Source: Chara braunii (taxonomy: Eukaryota; Streptophyta; Charophyceae; Charales; Characeae). Taken from it: a stretch of 21,409 bases of DNA. Numbering within the stretch: position 1 is the first letter of the stretch; each line of letters starts with the position of its first letter. Location: assembly GCA_003427395.1 (NCBI GenBank), contig BFEA01000125.1:221685-243093 (forward strand), in the 5' to 3' direction. The position numbers and the translations under genes were made by a program. This document shows, in pieces, positions 20,009 through 21,409 of this stretch. The notes below the pieces were generated by a model, which was given only the letters and a program-made list of their open reading frames with translations, was not told where the DNA came from and made no database searches.

Positions 20009-20968
20009 TCAGCTACCCGATAACCGCTTGTGTGTACTAGATGATGAAGCTGCTATATTTAAAGGGGTCGCTGTCAAGGCCTGAGGCGCCTCCGCTTTTC
20101 CTGATCCCTGTTCGCCCTGCGCCAAGTTACGCACTTTGCGTTGGGCCTTCGTCATGCGCTGCGGCACCGGCTCTTCCTCTTCCCAGAGTTCCTCCTGAAC
20201 AGCTTCCTCTATCACCGGCTCCTTTCCTTTCACTTGGACAGCCGTTACTACCCTCCTTTGCACCACCGGCTCTGTCGTATACCCCAGCTGTGCTAATACG
20301 TCTGTAACAATCCTTGTTACTCCCGGGGTCCCAGAAGCGGTTGCATCTCTTTCCTTTCTTTTCTGCCTTTGCAGGCGTACCTGACGTTGCTCCACCTGGT
20401 CCAAACACCCAACTTCAACCTCTCTGTCAATGGTGGCCCAGGTGAGCTTGGTGCTACCTCCTCCATGCCTCGTCAACTCGACGGCCTCTGATGCCGTGAG
20501 TAGCCCCAGGAAGATGGCGCACTGTGCTTCCTCCGAAATCCCATGGACCTTCCACGCCCTCTTCTTAAATTCTTGAACAAAGGCCCTTATCGTCGTAAAA
20601 TCCTATTTGTTCATTGCCTCAAGGTCTGCGGTACTCGATAACCCGTCTCCCAGGCGGTATTTCCTCTGCATCCTCTCCTTGAACCTCTCCCAGCTACCTT
20701 GGGCTGCATCTATGACTTTCTTCACTTCCTAGTGGTAGCTGTGGAGGACATACTGAAGAATGAGTTGAAATTTTACAACGTCCGACCGCCTGACCAAAGC
20801 TTGTTCCACCCGTTCCAGCCATTCCGAGACTCTTTCCCCACAAAAGTGGAAGGTATCGACTTTAGGGATATTGCTCGGGTTCCTTTCATGCCGGTCAATG
20901 GCCGCAATAAGGTCATCGAGCGTCAGGCCCTTCCTGGGACCACCTGATGCACCGCCGCCTTGCGCCAT
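20009..20968 (-). pseudogene. gag: Gag (capsid-type) ORF
   Basis: A 320-codon frame starts at MAQGGGASGGPRKGLTLDD. It contains a Retrotrans_gag-like helical domain (roughly residues 30-165), with KVDTFHFCGERVSEWLERVE, VVKFQLILQYV, then SWERFKERMQRKYRLGDG and AFVQEFKKRA. A basic and acidic tail ends at a stop where the fold-back insertion begins. Gag forms the particle in which reverse transcription occurs. Stops at 20731-20729 and 20605-20603 (both TAG) interrupt the frame, with readable sequence on both sides. The start is well supported: it is the first ATG after a splice-acceptor-like leader end, about 300 bases from the primer-binding site. I recall very similar proteins from Chara braunii gene models, not checked. 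Confidence 0.88.
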
Positions 20969-21266
20969 CTTGACACACCTTTCTCTTCAAGCTCCCTGAT
21001 AAGAGAAAAACAAACACATCCCTTTATTCAGCATTACACCTTGACCGGTCTATTCCATCCGTCCTACCTAACCCTTAGTACTTATTTTTACCCAATGCTA
21101 CGCGTTCGTCCTTCATACCTTCCCTTACTCTGGTAGGTAAATTTCCTCACCTCTACTTAGTCATTCATTATCTCTCCTCACTTTTTCGTCCTTCCTTTAT
21201 GCCTTTTCTCATTCACTTCTCATACCCGGATGTCGTTCCACCAAGGACAACGGTAGGCTTTCCGTT
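20969..21266 (-). other. Retroelement leader between primer site and gag
   Basis: This is purine-rich untranslated sequence on the minus strand. Close to gag it shows TTGTTTTTCTCTTATCAG (about 20997-21014), which resembles a 3' splice site. GAGTAAGG near 21130 could be a donor. A leader intron is possible but unproven. Confidence 0.5.
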
Positions 21267-21285
21267 ATCCCCGGCAACGGCGCCA
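21267..21285 (-). promoter_or_regulatory. Primer-binding site complementary to tRNA-Asp
   Basis: On the minus strand TGGCGCCGTTGCCGGGGAT is the exact complement of the 3' end of plant tRNA-Asp including CCA (19 bases). This is where the tRNA primes minus-strand cDNA synthesis. It starts two bases after the CA that ends the LTR, the usual arrangement. It confirms the element's orientation and places the 5' LTR to the right. Confidence 0.92.
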
Positions 21286-21287
21286 CC

Positions 21288-21409
21288 TGTCGAGCGCATC
21301 GGTCCGGCACCGCACCAGGGCAGCGCGGGACCCTCCCGGCTGCGTCACGCAGGAGTTGGTTTAAATCCTTCGTCGCAGACAATACATGTGGAGCTTCCTT
21401 AAGCCGCTC
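21288..21409 (-). mobile_element. 3' part of the 5' LTR, truncated by the window edge
   Basis: The sequence before the primer-binding site ends in ...GCTCGACA, the expected CA terminus of an LTR. Only about 122 bases lie in the window, so promoter and start cannot be judged. No second copy of this sequence was found in the rest of the window. Confidence 0.75.

Larger units (their letters stand above)
11033..21409 (-). mobile_element. Decayed Ty3/gypsy LTR retrotransposon with an extra Gag-like 3' ORF
   Basis: Reading leftward the order is partial LTR, primer-binding site, leader, gag, fold-back insertion, zinc knuckle plus protease, RT, RNase H, integrase and a third long ORF. Integrase after RNase H defines the Ty3/gypsy (Metaviridae) order. 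A tRNA-Asp primer site is also used by plant Athila-type elements, which carry an extra ORF after integrase too. Here, however, that ORF is Gag-like rather than Env-like. All ORFs have stops and two have frameshifts, so the copy is dead, although active-site residues remain. The right end runs off the window. A left LTR was not found, so the left limit is given as the end of the last ORF. Confidence 0.85.

Overview
This window looks like a repeat-rich nuclear contig of a streptophyte alga. The Gag and Pol proteins encoded on the minus strand resemble retroelement proteins I remember from the Chara braunii assembly. That is recall, not a search. No intact protein-coding gene is visible. What can be identified is decayed transposons, non-coding RNA fragments and several kinds of repeat.

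Layout, left to right. 1-1180 is a CT/T-rich region with a nested tandem repeat (about 422 bp dimer of about 158 bp related halves). It carries a Nextera mate-pair junction adapter at 137-174 flanked by a false duplication, so the assembly is locally wrong there. 1237-2745 (+) is an unrecognised coding relic full of stops, followed by AATAAA signals. 2746-3698 holds short dispersed repeats, a GC island of nested GTTCGG inverted repeats and a 54-bp minisatellite. 3699-4265 is a near-perfect 278-bp-arm palindrome. 4310-4798 holds six hairpins that keep one 20-nt core while their stem arms change in a compensatory way. 4799-7560 has no recognisable gene. 7614-7713 (-) is a U6 snRNA copy, and its 5' end sits a few bases from a diverged large-subunit rRNA fragment (7721 to about 7950, -). 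8120-10060 is unassigned but dense in short perfect hairpins, with a possible small-subunit rRNA scrap at 8465-8482 (+). 10115-10326 is a second array of hairpins with co-varying arms.

11033-21409 (-) is a Ty3/gypsy LTR retrotransposon read right to left: partial LTR, a primer-binding site matching the 3' end of tRNA-Asp, leader, gag, a fold-back repeat insertion, a zinc-knuckle/protease ORF, reverse transcriptase/RNase H/integrase, and then a third long ORF. That last ORF is itself Gag-like and ends in its own CCHC zinc knuckle. Catalytic motifs are still readable, but in-frame stops and frameshifts break every ORF, so this copy cannot be autonomous. No 3' LTR was found in the window.

The items most worth a second look are the compensatory hairpin family at 4310-4798, the similar array at 10115-10326, the second Gag-like ORF downstream of integrase, and the U6/LSU rRNA junction. 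The adapter at 137-174 means that junctions and the palindrome need read-level checking before biological interpretation.
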